DNA from: Ignavibacteria bacterium
GTDB taxonomy: Bacteria > Bacteroidota > Ignavibacteria > Tepidaquicellales > Tepidaquicellaceae
Direction: 5' to 3'
Assembly: GCA_016704345.1 (NCBI GenBank)
Contig: JADJAH010000009.1
Coordinates: forward strand, 124,001 to 188,000
Length of the DNA stretch: 64,000 nt
The position numbers and the translations under genes were made by a program. The notes beneath the pieces are model-generated. The model was not told where the DNA came from. It worked only from the letters and a program-made list of their open reading frames with translations, and did no database searches. Below, one piece after another: positions 17,891 to 27,629 of this stretch (position 1 is the stretch's first letter; each line of letters begins with the position of its first letter).

Positions 17891-18635
17891 GTCCGGTGAG
17901 ATTTAAGAATACGTCTTCAAGCGAAGCAAGCTTTTGTTCTCGCTTCTTTGTAAAACCATCTTTGATCAGCTTGTCAATGAGATTGTCCGGACTATCGATA
18001 GTGATGATCCTTCCTTTGTCAATTATCCCGACTCTGTCACACAAGTACTCCGCTTCATCCATATAATGAGTTGTAAGCATTACAGTTGTTCCATTGGCAC
18101 GGATCTTTATTACAAGCTCCCAAAGATTTCTGCGCGCCTGAGGATCAAGTCCGGTAGTCGGTTCATCAAGAAAGATAATTTTCGGATTATTGATGAGAGT
18201 AGTACAGATGGAGAATCTCTGCTTCTGTCCTCCTGAGAGATCCTTGTATTTTGATTTAGCTTTATCTTTAAGATCCACCATCCCCAGCATTTCATCAGTA
18301 TCAATATCAACATTGTAAAGACCGCCGAATAATTCAAGAAGCTCAACCAAGTACAGATTCGGATAGTATCCCGCCGCCTGAAGCTGAACGCCGATGATAC
18401 TCTTTATTTCATTGCTGTCCTTGTCAACTGCGAGCCCGTCTATGAGAACTTCTCCGGAAGTTTTATCGCGAAGCGTTTCCATTATTTCGAGAGTGGTAGT
18501 CTTACCCGCACCGTTAGGTCCAAGCAATCCAAATATCTCGCCTTCCTTTACATCGAAGCTTATCCCGTTTACGGCAGTGAAGTCTCCGTACTTCTTTACC
18601 AGATCTTTAACTTCTATGATCTTCTTCAAATCCAT
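17871..18635 (-). CDS. ABC transporter ATP-binding protein
   Basis: This 254-residue ATPase has Walker A LLGPNGAGKTTT (~37-45), Q-loop IIGVQLQ, signature LSGGQKQRF (~142) and Walker B IIFLDEPTTGLDPQAR (~163), plus the switch His in TTHYMDEAEYLCDRV. It energises the permease encoded just downstream. The C-terminal ~30 residues carry the usual DLEDVFLNLTG-like end (SLEDVFLNLTGHELRDE). Intact. Confidence 0.93.
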   Translation of the reverse strand: MDLKKIIEVKDLVKKYGDFTAVNGISFDVKEGEIFGLLGPNGAGKTTTLEIMETLRDKTSGEVLIDGLAVDKDSNEIKSIIGVQLQAAGYYPNLYLVELLELFGGLYNVDIDTDEMLGMVDLKDKAKSKYKDLSGGQKQRFSICTTLINNPKIIFLDEPTTGLDPQARRNLWELVIKIRANGTTVMLTTHYMDEAEYLCDRVGIIDKGRIITIDSPDNLIDKLIKDGFTKKREQKLASLEDVFLNLTGHELRDE

Positions 18636-18684
18636 TCAATGTTTTCAATTCTCTGATACAATACAAGGTGACCACCTAACTCGA

Positions 18685-18780
18685 CACTTTCCATTTTCCA
18701 CTTTCCATTTTCCACTTTCCATTTTCCACTTTCCATTCTCAACTTTCCACTTTCAATTCTTAATTCTTAATTCCTAATTA
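18685..18780. repeat. Heptamer tandem repeat against a stop codon
   Basis: Units such as CATTTTC and CACTTTC change to AATTCTT/AATTCCT near the end. The array finishes directly at the stop codon of the minus-strand aldehyde dehydrogenase gene (18781). Confidence 0.85.
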
Positions 18781-20301
18781 TCAATTCACGTATCCCTCCA
18801 GCCCATGCTTCCCGCCTTCCCTTCCAAACCCGCTTTCTTTATAACCTCCGAACGGAGATGCCGGATTGAATTTGTTAAAAGTATTAGACCATACAACACC
18901 CGCTCTGATCTTGCTTAACACTTTAAATATCTTTGAGCCCTTATCAGTCCATACTCCCGCTGATAGACCGTAAAAAGTATTGTTCGCTTTATCAACAGCT
19001 TCCTGCGGTGTTCTGAATGTCAATATTGAAAGCACCGGACCGAAGATCTCTTCATTGGCGATCCTATGAGATAGAGCAACTTTGGTGAAGAAAGTCGGAC
19101 TGAACCAAAAGCCTTTTGCCGGAAGATTGCAATCGCACTGAAATATTTTAGCTCCTTCAGATACACCCGAGTCAACAAGTTCTTTGATCTTATTCAGTTG
19201 CATTCTTGAATTGATAGCACCAACATCTGTATTTTTGTCTAACGGATCACCGACTCTGAGATTTTTCATCCTGTGCTTAAGCTTCTTAACAACTTCATCA
19301 TGAATACTTTCTTGAACAAGCAGTCTTGAGCCTGCGCAGCATACATGTCCCTGATTAAAGTATATTCCGTTGATGATACCTTCAACAGCAGCGTCTATGG
19401 GCGCGTCTTCGAATATTATGTTTGCAGCTTTGCCGCCAAGTTCTAGAGTTAGTTTCTTATTTGTATCGGCAGTCTCGCGCATGATCATCTTTCCGACTTC
19501 AGTCGATCCCGTAAATGCGATCTTATTTACTTTGGGATGCTTCACGATTGCAGAGCCCGTTCTTCCATCGCCGGAAATAATGTTAACTACACCAGGCGGC
19601 AGACCTGCTTCTTCGATCACTTCAGCAAGTTTGTAAAGAGTAAGCGGAGTAGTCTCCGCCGATTTTATCACGACTGTATTCCCGCAAGCAAGAGCCGGAG
19701 CAATTTTCCATGCAGCCATAAGGAGCGGAAAGTTCCACGGGATGATCTGTCCTGCAACACCAACCGGAGTTACATCTCTTCCCGGAAATGCAAATTTCAA
19801 TTTGTCAGCCCAACCGGCATAATAGAAAAAATGTGCAAGAGCAAGCGGCACATCAACTGACTTTGACTCACGGATCGGCTTGCCTCCGTCCATTGTTTCA
19901 ATCACTGCAAACTCTCTTGCCTTCTCCTGAATAATTCTTGCTATGCGAAATATATATTTAGCTTTTTCTTTGGGAGGAGTCTTGCTCCAGTATTTGTCGT
20001 ATGCGAGTTTCGCCGCATTGACGGCCTTGTTTACATCATCATCCGATGCGTAAGCAACTTCAGCGAGAGTCTCTTCGTTGGCCGGATTAATTGTTTCAAA
20101 ATACTTTTTGGACTTCACCCACTTACCGCCTATAAAAAGATCGTATTTGCTGTTAAGCTTTATGTGTTTGGGATCTTCAATGGACTTGGAATACTCCCAT
20201 TTCAATGACTTTGCAGGTGATATAGGTTTTCCGTTCTTTGCTGTTGCAGAGCCATTCTTAGTGACTGATTTGCGCAATGAAGTATCCGTCTTCATATTCA
20301 T
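18781..20301 (-). CDS. Aldehyde dehydrogenase
   Basis: This ~506-residue enzyme has the ALDH core: YDLFIGGKWVKSKKYFETINPA, GQIIPWNFPLLMAAWKIAPAL, the cofactor loop FTGSTEVGK, the general-base Glu in LTLELGGKAANIIF and the catalytic Cys in NQGHVCCAGSRL. The end, PFGGYKESGFGREGG, is typical. It oxidises aldehydes to acids with NAD(P)+; the substrate is unknown. The frame is open back to 20391, but MNMKTDTS at 20301 is the more likely start, because residues upstream of it are unlike the family. The N-terminal ~40 residues are a basic, low-complexity lead. Confidence 0.92.
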   Translation of the reverse strand: MNMKTDTSLRKSVTKNGSATAKNGKPISPAKSLKWEYSKSIEDPKHIKLNSKYDLFIGGKWVKSKKYFETINPANEETLAEVAYASDDDVNKAVNAAKLAYDKYWSKTPPKEKAKYIFRIARIIQEKAREFAVIETMDGGKPIRESKSVDVPLALAHFFYYAGWADKLKFAFPGRDVTPVGVAGQIIPWNFPLLMAAWKIAPALACGNTVVIKSAETTPLTLYKLAEVIEEAGLPPGVVNIISGDGRTGSAIVKHPKVNKIAFTGSTEVGKMIMRETADTNKKLTLELGGKAANIIFEDAPIDAAVEGIINGIYFNQGHVCCAGSRLLVQESIHDEVVKKLKHRMKNLRVGDPLDKNTDVGAINSRMQLNKIKELVDSGVSEGAKIFQCDCNLPAKGFWFSPTFFTKVALSHRIANEEIFGPVLSILTFRTPQEAVDKANNTFYGLSAGVWTDKGSKIFKVLSKIRAGVVWSNTFNKFNPASPFGGYKESGFGREGGKHGLEGYVN

Positions 20302-20474
20302 TCTGTTAGTTGATAGTGCAGCAAATTTAAGTATTCTAATGTTGATAAGAAAAACTAAACCTCCTGCTTGGAACAATTCTGCAGAAGTCACACCAAAGTA
20401 TTATCGAACAATTAACTCACATTTGCAAATTGAAATACATTTCAACTTTGTTTAACTTCAAAAAAAATTGAAAT

Positions 20475-21470
20475 ATGAAGAGAAGAAAACTTGGCAAGAC
20501 CGGTCCTGAAGTTTCGGAGATCGGACTTGGGTGTATGGGCATGTCAGACTTGTACGGCCCGGCTGATGAATCCGAAGGCATCGCAACCATTCAGGCTGCG
20601 CTTGATGGCGGAATAAATCTGCTCGACACCGGTGATTTCTACGGCATGGGTCACAATGAGATGCTGATCCGTGAAGCAATTAAAGGAAGAAAACGGGATG
20701 ATATTGTGATCAGCGTAAAGTTCGGAGCGATGCGTGATCCGATGGGAGCATGGATAGGACTTGACGGCAGGCCAACAGCGGTAATGAACTCACTTGCTTA
20801 TTCATTGAAACGTTTGGGAACTGACCACATAGATATTTACAGATTAGGGAGAGTTGATCCTAATGTGCCAATAGAAGAAACAATTGGAGCTATTGCCGAT
20901 GCGATCGGAAAGGGCTACGTAAGATATGTTGGGTTATCCGAAGCGGGAGTAGATAATATACGTAAGGCAAATTCCGTCCATCCTGTTTGTGATCTGCAGA
21001 TAGAGTATTCTTTGATGTCGAGAGGCATTGAGGAAAAGATACTTCCTGTTTGCCGCGAACTTGGAATTGGCATTACAGCTTACGGAGTCTTGTCGACCGG
21101 GCTGATTAGCGGTCATTGGAGCAAGGACAGGGAGCTGCGCAAATTTGATTTCAGAAGCATGAGTCCTAGGTTTGACAAGGAAAATGTTGATCATAATCTC
21201 AAACTCGTTGACGCTCTGAAAAAAGTTGCAGACGAGAAAGGTGCAACTGTTGCACAGATTGCGATTGCCTGGGTACTTTCAAAAGGCGAAGACATTGTAG
21301 CGCTTGTTGGTTCAAGAAAGCGATCGCAGCTGGAAGAAGCCCTTGGTGCTGAGAACATCCTGCTCACTGAAGTTGATTTGAAGCAGATTGAAGAAGCGGT
21401 TCCTCCCGGTTCAGCCGCAGGCGAGAGGTATAATCAATATGCTATGGCAACACTGGATAGTGAGAAGTGA
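20475..21470 (+). CDS. Aldo/keto reductase
   Basis: This 331-residue TIM-barrel oxidoreductase has the family start RKLGKTGPEVSEIGLGCMGM, then Asp and Tyr of the tetrad in NLLDTGDFYGMGHNE and Lys in VISVKFG. Where the fourth residue (His) is usual, it reads IYRLGRVDP. The NADPH-binding end is ALVGSRKRSQLEEALGA. A subgroup of the family lacks that His, so the protein may still be active on some carbonyls. It is divergently placed from the aldehyde dehydrogenase gene (18781-20301). Confidence 0.9.
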   Translation: MKRRKLGKTGPEVSEIGLGCMGMSDLYGPADESEGIATIQAALDGGINLLDTGDFYGMGHNEMLIREAIKGRKRDDIVISVKFGAMRDPMGAWIGLDGRPTAVMNSLAYSLKRLGTDHIDIYRLGRVDPNVPIEETIGAIADAIGKGYVRYVGLSEAGVDNIRKANSVHPVCDLQIEYSLMSRGIEEKILPVCRELGIGITAYGVLSTGLISGHWSKDRELRKFDFRSMSPRFDKENVDHNLKLVDALKKVADEKGATVAQIAIAWVLSKGEDIVALVGSRKRSQLEEALGAENILLTEVDLKQIEEAVPPGSAAGERYNQYAMATLDSEK

Positions 21471-21931
21471 CATTGTTAAGAGAATTTCAGATCAAGCAAT
21501 ACTTAATATATGAAAGCCCGATAAACTAACATTGCATTTTTTGTAAAACCCAAATGTAAACTATGATTGAAGAAATGATGAAGTAACTGCATGAAACTCT
21601 ATCAGCATTATTCATCAACATATAGTTTTTAAAAACTCCACCAGCGCTCGCAAAAAAGTCACCTCACCCTGATAATGCTTGAATCAAATAGCGTTTACAT
21701 TATTAGTATCCTGCTTTGTGTTTTTTTGAAATGACATATTGAACAAAAATTATCAATCTGGATCAGAGTTGAGTGTAGGATAATTCCATACGTAGAAGTA
21801 TTTGTGTGGAGAACATCCACACTTTTATTTGGTTATGATTAAAATAATCAAGAAATAACGGATTTTTATTAGGCACAAAACTTGCGACTTATTATACGGA
21901 TGAATACATCAACAATTTAAAAGGAGTTCTT
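21471..21931. other. Intergenic region with hairpin and ribosome-binding site
   Basis: No gene is seen. A hairpin GTGTGGA-GAACA-TCCACAC at 21824-21842 is followed by TTTTATTT and could end a transcript or act in the leader of the next gene. A clear AAGGAG (21921-21926) sits 5 bases before the ATG at 21932, which is unusual for this phylum. Confidence 0.5.
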
Positions 21932-24061
21932 ATGAAGAGTCAATTTACAGCGAACAACATAAACATGGCAAAGATCATAAGAGGAAGGTTGATTATGTTA
22001 TTTTGCCTGGTAACAATTTCCATAATTGTGTTCAGCAACTTCCCCGGGTGCAGTGAAAATCCCACAACACCAACAAATCCTCCGACTAATACCGGAAGCA
22101 TCGGAACACTTACAGTCACACCGGATCTTCTAACTGCAAATACACCCGACACTTTGATTGCACATCTTTCAGCAATAAGCGGCACATACTTTACGGACTC
22201 TGTTGCGCGGCTTGTGAAAGTGGATAATAGTGGAAATGTGATTTCCGAGATCGGAGTTCTTAAAGACAACGGTCTCCTTGCAAACGGAGATGACATTGCA
22301 AGAGACAATATCTACAGCGGGAAATTTATTGTCACGGAAACATCTGCGGGCACTATAAAGCTGGCGGCAAAGGGCAACGTCAATTCAAGCGGAACTAACG
22401 TTTCACTTACTTCAACTTCCGTTAGCATTACAGTTTACGGTGCATTGAATTCCGGGCAGGTGGGAACAGTGCTTGTTACTCAGGACAATGCTGCAGCACA
22501 GCTTCAGACTTTTCTCGGCGGAAATCCGAATAACATTTCAGCAGCATCCAACCAGCTTAAGACCTGGCTTGAAAGCCAGCCCGGTGTGGCTTCCGTAGAA
22601 AAGGATGGAAACACAAGCATGATAATAAACTATACAAACGGTCTGATGGGCGGAATGGTTTATTCTGTTGAAGGAAAAGAAACCAGAGGAGGTATAGAAT
22701 CAGATTCGGGTAGAAGAACAAAGCTCACTGAGATTTCTGCCGACAGGCAGACTGTCGGAGAAAATTTCTACGGCAATTCTTACAGGGGAAATTATGCTTC
22801 AGACAATTCACAACTTGATCCGAATCTGATCGGCAATAGAAATGTAATGGTGTTTGCGGCTTACGAAGGTGTATGGGTTAATGATGAGAGACCGCTGATA
22901 ATTAACCGTCTCGCAAGTGCTCCATGCAGGGATTTTAAAGTCACTTCTTTTGTGGATGAGAATGCAAATGTAAGTTGTCTCTACAATATGACTCAGTACG
23001 GATACATTGTCTTTTCCACGCACGGCAGCAGAGGGAAGGCTATACTCACTGCTGAAGTAGTGGATTCTAATTCGGCAATTTTCAGAGATTCTTACAATGC
23101 ATTGCTGCAGGCAAAAAGGCTTGCCTTATTCAAAAATGTTAAGGTTAGTACAGCCGGCAATGTTGTAACAGTTGCAAATGTTTATGCAATAACCAATTTG
23201 TTTATTTCCAATCTTGCAGGCACTTTCCCGAATACTATAATTCTCAACAATTCATGTGAAAGCGCACTTAATCCGGATCTGGCAAACGCATTCAAAGATA
23301 AAGGCGCAAAGACATACTACGGTTATGATAAAGTCGTTAACGGGGCATTTGCCAAAACGATTGCCGACTCTATCACAAAGAGACTTGCCATCACCGGACT
23401 TACAACCGGCAATGCATTTTTCGCTGCAGTTGACCCGGAAGTACCGAATGCAAATTTTCAACTGAATGCGGGATCAAATTCGAATCTTAAGTATTCGTTG
23501 TCTATTGTGAACGGGGATTTCGAAGAAGGAAATATTCTGGGCTGGACTAAGGAAGGCGATGGAAGAGTAATCAACAGACTTGGTACTCTCACCGCTTCAC
23601 AAGGATCGTTCATGGGAATAATTTCTACGGGATTAGGATTCACAACATCAAGCGGTTCGATTTCTCAATGCTTCACTGTGGCGGATAATCAGTCACAGCT
23701 TTCTATGAGATGGAATTTCCTTTCGGAAGAATTTCTTGAATTTATTCACTCTCAGTTTCAGGATTACTTCAAAGTGATAATCAGGAAGTCTGACGGAACT
23801 GAAGTAACGCTTCTTTCGAAGAACATTGACCAGATCGCTGTTCAATTTGGCGCGGATACAAATCAGGTTGGGCAACTTGTTTCGGTATCTCCCGGTATAG
23901 TCTTCGACCGTGGAGGTGTTTACATGACAAATTGGCTGACTTCGACATTTGATGTAACACCATATCGGGGACAGACGATTGTTGTTGTGTTAATTTGCGG
24001 TGATGTCGGCGACAGCATATACGACACGGCAATACTGATAGATGAAATGAAGGTAAATTGA
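21932..24061 (+). CDS. Lipoprotein with caspase-like His/Cys pair
   Basis: This 709-residue protein has an extended basic N-terminus, a hydrophobic segment at ~21-36 and a lipobox-like FPGCSENP, so it is probably a lipoprotein. Residues ~55-170 look like a beta-sandwich. The central part has IVFSTHGSRG (His364) and, after a hydrophobic strand, ILNNSCESAL (Cys442). This spacing and context recall CHAT/C25 caspase-fold peptidases (THG ... C). The C-terminal ~180 residues start with NGDFEEGNILGWT and end in GDVGDSIYDTAILIDEMKV, a carbohydrate-binding-like/choice-of-anchor fold. Protease activity is inference from two motifs; the protein could be a catalytically dead binder. Confidence 0.6.
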   Translation: MKSQFTANNINMAKIIRGRLIMLFCLVTISIIVFSNFPGCSENPTTPTNPPTNTGSIGTLTVTPDLLTANTPDTLIAHLSAISGTYFTDSVARLVKVDNSGNVISEIGVLKDNGLLANGDDIARDNIYSGKFIVTETSAGTIKLAAKGNVNSSGTNVSLTSTSVSITVYGALNSGQVGTVLVTQDNAAAQLQTFLGGNPNNISAASNQLKTWLESQPGVASVEKDGNTSMIINYTNGLMGGMVYSVEGKETRGGIESDSGRRTKLTEISADRQTVGENFYGNSYRGNYASDNSQLDPNLIGNRNVMVFAAYEGVWVNDERPLIINRLASAPCRDFKVTSFVDENANVSCLYNMTQYGYIVFSTHGSRGKAILTAEVVDSNSAIFRDSYNALLQAKRLALFKNVKVSTAGNVVTVANVYAITNLFISNLAGTFPNTIILNNSCESALNPDLANAFKDKGAKTYYGYDKVVNGAFAKTIADSITKRLAITGLTTGNAFFAAVDPEVPNANFQLNAGSNSNLKYSLSIVNGDFEEGNILGWTKEGDGRVINRLGTLTASQGSFMGIISTGLGFTTSSGSISQCFTVADNQSQLSMRWNFLSEEFLEFIHSQFQDYFKVIIRKSDGTEVTLLSKNIDQIAVQFGADTNQVGQLVSVSPGIVFDRGGVYMTNWLTSTFDVTPYRGQTIVVVLICGDVGDSIYDTAILIDEMKVN

Positions 24062-24082
24062 TTTGACTGAACAGTATATAAC

Positions 24083-24128
24083 GAAAGCTGCAAGATGAAG
24101 ATATATGCATTCTGCAGCTTTCATTTTG
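24083..24128 (+). terminator. Intrinsic terminator after lipoprotein gene
   Basis: Arms GAAAGCTGCA (24083) and TGCAGCTTTC (24113) form a 10-bp stem followed by ATTTTGTT. It is 22 bases downstream of the stop. Confidence 0.7.
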
Positions 24129-24149
24129 TTACTTGTCGTGAAATCAGAT

Positions 24150-24749
24150 TCAGAATTTATCCATGAGGTCCTGCTTTATCTTATCCCATTCTTCTTTAAG
24201 CATTGCAAACTGATATTCACTGCAGAGTTCACCTTTGAAATAGCGATTGTCAATAAAATGCCCTTCCTGCCTGAACCCGCAGCTCTTCAATAGTTTCACT
24301 GAAGCAATATTTTGTACATCCGTTAGTTCAACTACTCTGCGAATTCCCTTCTCATCAAAAAGAAATTTCAGAATACCAATCATGACTTCCTTTGCAAATC
24401 CGTTCTTCTGATGTAAAGGAGAGATAGTAATGCCTATCTCGGCAACAACCTGATCTTCTTCAAGAAGCCGTATGGCACAATCACCAATTAGCTTCTTGCT
24501 TTCATTGTTCTCAATTCCATACTGAACCCACTCCCCGGGATTTCCATATGACTTCCTGTTCATCGAGATTATAAACTCCTCTGATTCTTTTAGTGTCATC
24601 ACATCAAATCCCTGGAACCTCGTAACATCGGGATTTGAACGATACTCATGAAACTGCTCAAGATCATTCGGCTTCAGATTTCTTATAGTAAGTCTTTCAG
24701 TAGTAATGTGTAATTTTTCTGACAATGGTTTTAGATAGAGTTGATGCAA
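24150..24749 (-). CDS. GNAT acetyltransferase (RimJ/RimL-like)
   Basis: This 199-residue protein has the RimJ/RimL pattern: LHITTERLTIRNLKPNDLEQFHEYRSNPDVTRFQGF, then a central strand VVAEIGITISPLHQKNGFAKEVMIGIL (acetyl-CoA loop) and a C-terminal VQNIASVKLLKSCGFRQEGHF. It transfers acetyl from acetyl-CoA to an amine, often a protein N-terminus or small molecule; the target is unknown. It is on the minus strand 15 bases after the FkbM-type gene and is probably co-transcribed with it. Confidence 0.9.
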   Translation of the reverse strand: MHQLYLKPLSEKLHITTERLTIRNLKPNDLEQFHEYRSNPDVTRFQGFDVMTLKESEEFIISMNRKSYGNPGEWVQYGIENNESKKLIGDCAIRLLEEDQVVAEIGITISPLHQKNGFAKEVMIGILKFLFDEKGIRRVVELTDVQNIASVKLLKSCGFRQEGHFIDNRYFKGELCSEYQFAMLKEEWDKIKQDLMDKF

Positions 24750-24764
24750 AGAGAATTTCTTCCT

Positions 24765-25670
24765 TCACCTGCCTTGCTTCACGGCGCGCAACAGGACTTT
24801 TCTAAAGTACGGGGGCCTCAGTGTGCTGTAAATGAACAGCATATTGCCGGCAGTGGTCTTACATTCATATTTGCTGTTGTTAAGAATCTGCTCAACAATG
24901 TCCCTGTCCCTGTCTGCATGATAGGTACACACAGCAAGCTTAAGATCATTTGAACGATCAAGAATTTTCTCTGAACATTCGAGTATTTCAATCTCCGCGC
25001 CTTCAACATCCATTTTGATAAAGTCTATCTGGGAATCCCCAAACAATTTTTCAAGTGTTACGCAACTGTCATTGTCAACATTTGAAACAAACTTATTGAT
25101 GATATGTACTTTGTCTTTCCATGGTTCAAAGGTCAACTTTAAGGCTTCTATCCACTTTTCATCTGTTTCAAAAATGTAAACATCACCTGCCTTATCGATC
25201 ACATCAAGTGAGAAGTTTCCCTCGGCTGCGCCAATGTCAAGTACCGTGTCTCCTTCATGAACATCAAAACCATTTGACAGATATCTGTGTGGAGATCTTT
25301 CATCCTGTTCGATGCAGATACAATTGTACGTAAATTGAACGGAGGACTCTGTAGTGTAATGCCTGCTGTAGAAGAGCTTCTTCTCATTGTGCATCACATA
25401 AAATAATCCCGAGGCAGAATCTTTATGCACCTTCACTTTGTGCATATCATGTTCAAAGACAAACTCATATGGAAGGATGAAAGAGAACTTGAAATCTTTT
25501 CTTGCCTTGGTGTTAAGAAATTCCAATTCTTTTTCGAACTCAATTCCCTTCGACGGAAAGATCCTGAAATACCGATTCATCTTGCTTCGCAGTGTTTCCA
25601 GATCCTCTCCCGGGAAATAATCGAATCCAAAATTCTTCACACCGTGCAAAAATCTTTTTATCGATTTCAT
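24765..25670 (-). CDS. FkbM-family methyltransferase
   Basis: This 301-residue protein has a SAM-binding Rossmann core from ~135: VHEGDTVLDIGAAEGNFSL (motif I), VYIFETDEKWIEAL (motif II acid) and QIDFIKMDVEGAEIEIL, the hallmark of the FkbM group. The first ~120 residues are a separate N-terminal part with no family I can name. FkbM enzymes O-methylate sugars or polyketides and often act in cell-surface polysaccharide modification. No glycan cluster is adjacent, so the role is open. Confidence 0.85.
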   Translation of the reverse strand: MKSIKRFLHGVKNFGFDYFPGEDLETLRSKMNRYFRIFPSKGIEFEKELEFLNTKARKDFKFSFILPYEFVFEHDMHKVKVHKDSASGLFYVMHNEKKLFYSRHYTTESSVQFTYNCICIEQDERSPHRYLSNGFDVHEGDTVLDIGAAEGNFSLDVIDKAGDVYIFETDEKWIEALKLTFEPWKDKVHIINKFVSNVDNDSCVTLEKLFGDSQIDFIKMDVEGAEIEILECSEKILDRSNDLKLAVCTYHADRDRDIVEQILNNSKYECKTTAGNMLFIYSTLRPPYFRKVLLRAVKQGR

Positions 25671-25774
25671 ACTTCTTGGTTTATCGAGTTCTTAATTGAA
25701 TTTATGATATGCTTGCAGAAGAGTCAGGATAATCTTCGATTCTTTAGTGTCAACTGATTCACAGTTATTATCAT

Positions 25775-26569
25775 CTATTCTGTCACGAATCTGAAATCCT
25801 GTGATACAGTATATTCAAAGGTTTCATTAACATATTTCTGAGCTATTTCATACGCGGCAGTCATGTCATCACACTTGTATCGCTTGCGAAAGAATTCTTT
25901 TGAGAAATTCTCATTACCTGCAAACTTCGCCTGTATCATGTATGTTTCAAAAAGTGTCAAGTATCCGGATTCTGCATTGCACTCTTCTACATCATTTTCA
26001 AATCCGGATATTGTCTCTTCTATCCATGATGAATTGTCACCAAGCAATCCCGAGGAGGAAAAATCCTCCCGTGGATTTGGAACAATGAGCTTTCCGTTTC
26101 TCATCTCAATAAGATATGAATACAACGCTCCAAGATAAGAAGGGCTTAACCGAACTGTTGCTTTGATATACGACTTACCGCTCTTAGAACTGACAAGCTC
26201 TCCGTTGATTACTTCATACGGCTGTGATACGGCAGTTTCAAATTCAAAGACTAGAAGTGAACTCCAAACATAAGGCGACATTCCTGTAGAAAGTCCTAAT
26301 ATAAATTCATCGTTACCGTCAGAATCAAGATCGACCAAAGTATCCGTATAACAGGATGAATAGAAATCTTCACTGCTGAAAACAATCAACCCACTTTCAT
26401 CACTAACTATTAAACTACCCTTAAAAAAGTCTGTGCTGTCGTAAGTTAACAAAAAATTATATCCACCTGCCATGGCAGTTCTTTTGATCTGATGCTCACG
26501 ATCCTGAGAAAATGATAATTGTGTTGTACCAAACAACATCACAATTGCAAAGATCACAGTCTTAATCAT
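25775..26569 (-). CDS. Secreted protein with FG-GAP-like motif
   Basis: This 264-residue protein has a signal peptide (TVIFAIVMLFGTTQLSFSQ). A single acidic loop, DTLVDLDSDGNDEFILGL (~75-92), resembles the calcium-binding loop of FG-GAP/VCBS repeats. The remainder has no recognised family. It overlaps the stop of deoC by 8 bases on the same strand, so translation may be coupled, although a functional link with deoxyribose metabolism is not obvious. It has no sorting domain, so it is expected to stay in the periplasm. Confidence 0.65.
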   Translation of the reverse strand: MIKTVIFAIVMLFGTTQLSFSQDREHQIKRTAMAGGYNFLLTYDSTDFFKGSLIVSDESGLIVFSSEDFYSSCYTDTLVDLDSDGNDEFILGLSTGMSPYVWSSLLVFEFETAVSQPYEVINGELVSSKSGKSYIKATVRLSPSYLGALYSYLIEMRNGKLIVPNPREDFSSSGLLGDNSSWIEETISGFENDVEECNAESGYLTLFETYMIQAKFAGNENFSKEFFRKRYKCDDMTAAYEIAQKYVNETFEYTVSQDFRFVTE

Positions 26570-27512
26570 TCGTAAAGTAATCAGCTGATTGATAATAGCC
26601 TGACTTCTGCTTCTCGATCTGCATCAAAATATCATTTAGCACAGAACTTGCGCCGAGCCGGAACAGATCCGGTGTGAGCCACTTTACTCCAAGTGTTTCA
26701 TTCACAAGCACGAGATAAGCAATTGCATCCTTTGATGTTTTTATGCCGCCTGCAGGCTTCATTCCGATTATCTTCCCAGTATCATCATAGAAATCGCGAA
26801 TGGCTTCAAGCATGACAAGAGTTACGGGAAGTGTTGCTGCGGGCTGAACTTTGCCGGTAGACGTCTTGATAAAGTCAGCACCCGCCATCATTGCAATAAA
26901 GCTTGCCCTTCTCACATTGTCGAAAGTTTCAAGCTCTCCTGTCTCGAGGATCACTTTTAGATGAACGTCAACTCTCTTTCCGCTCTTCTGACTAAGTGCT
27001 TCTGAAGAGATCACACAACATTCTTTTATTTGTTTTATCTCATCAAAGACAAAGTCGTAATTGCCTTCAAGAAATTCGCCGCGTGATATGACCATGTCAA
27101 TTTCATCTGCACCGTCAAAGATCGCCCGCTTGGTGTCTTCCAGTTTAATTTTGAGCGGATACTGTCCCGAAGGAAATGAAGTAGCGACTGAAGCCACTTT
27201 GACGCCGGAGCCTTCAACAGTTTGCTTTGCAATCCTGATAAGATTAGGATAGACACAAACCGCGGCTACATGCGGAATACTTGAGTCTCCGGGCTTTGGA
27301 CTTATTGCTTTCCGGCACATTGCAATTACTTTGCCTTCGGAGTCTTTGCCTTCGAGTGTGGTCAGGTCTATCATTGAGATGGCAAGTTTCAATGCATGCA
27401 TTTTGCTTTCTGTTTTAATGCTTCTTGATGCAAGCATCGCGGCGCGTTCCTTTGCACCGATCTCATCAACAGAAAGATTAATGCTGTTCAGATAGGAAAG
27501 TACTTTAGACAT
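26562..27512 (-). CDS. deoC: Deoxyribose-phosphate aldolase
   Basis: This 316-residue TIM-barrel aldolase has the DeoC motifs: MIDLTTLEGKDSEGKVIAMC, HVAAVCVYPNLIRIA, the VHLKVILETGEL region, the Schiff-base lysine in FIKTSTGKV and IGMKPAGGIKT. It splits 2-deoxyribose-5-phosphate to glyceraldehyde-3-phosphate and acetaldehyde in nucleoside salvage. It is longer than the ~220-residue short form, with a ~50-residue N-terminal extension, as in the longer DeoC class. A secreted-protein gene overlaps its end by 8 bases. Confidence 0.93.
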   Translation of the reverse strand: MSKVLSYLNSINLSVDEIGAKERAAMLASRSIKTESKMHALKLAISMIDLTTLEGKDSEGKVIAMCRKAISPKPGDSSIPHVAAVCVYPNLIRIAKQTVEGSGVKVASVATSFPSGQYPLKIKLEDTKRAIFDGADEIDMVISRGEFLEGNYDFVFDEIKQIKECCVISSEALSQKSGKRVDVHLKVILETGELETFDNVRRASFIAMMAGADFIKTSTGKVQPAATLPVTLVMLEAIRDFYDDTGKIIGMKPAGGIKTSKDAIAYLVLVNETLGVKWLTPDLFRLGASSVLNDILMQIEKQKSGYYQSADYFTND

Positions 27513-27629
27513 GAGATTATTTATTTGTAAACAAAATATGGGTTTTGCTTCAATTGCGAAATGGCATTTAGATTTGACGAGTAATTGTTCCTCAACTCGT
27601 TGAGATATTTCTTCATCAATCAGAATGGT

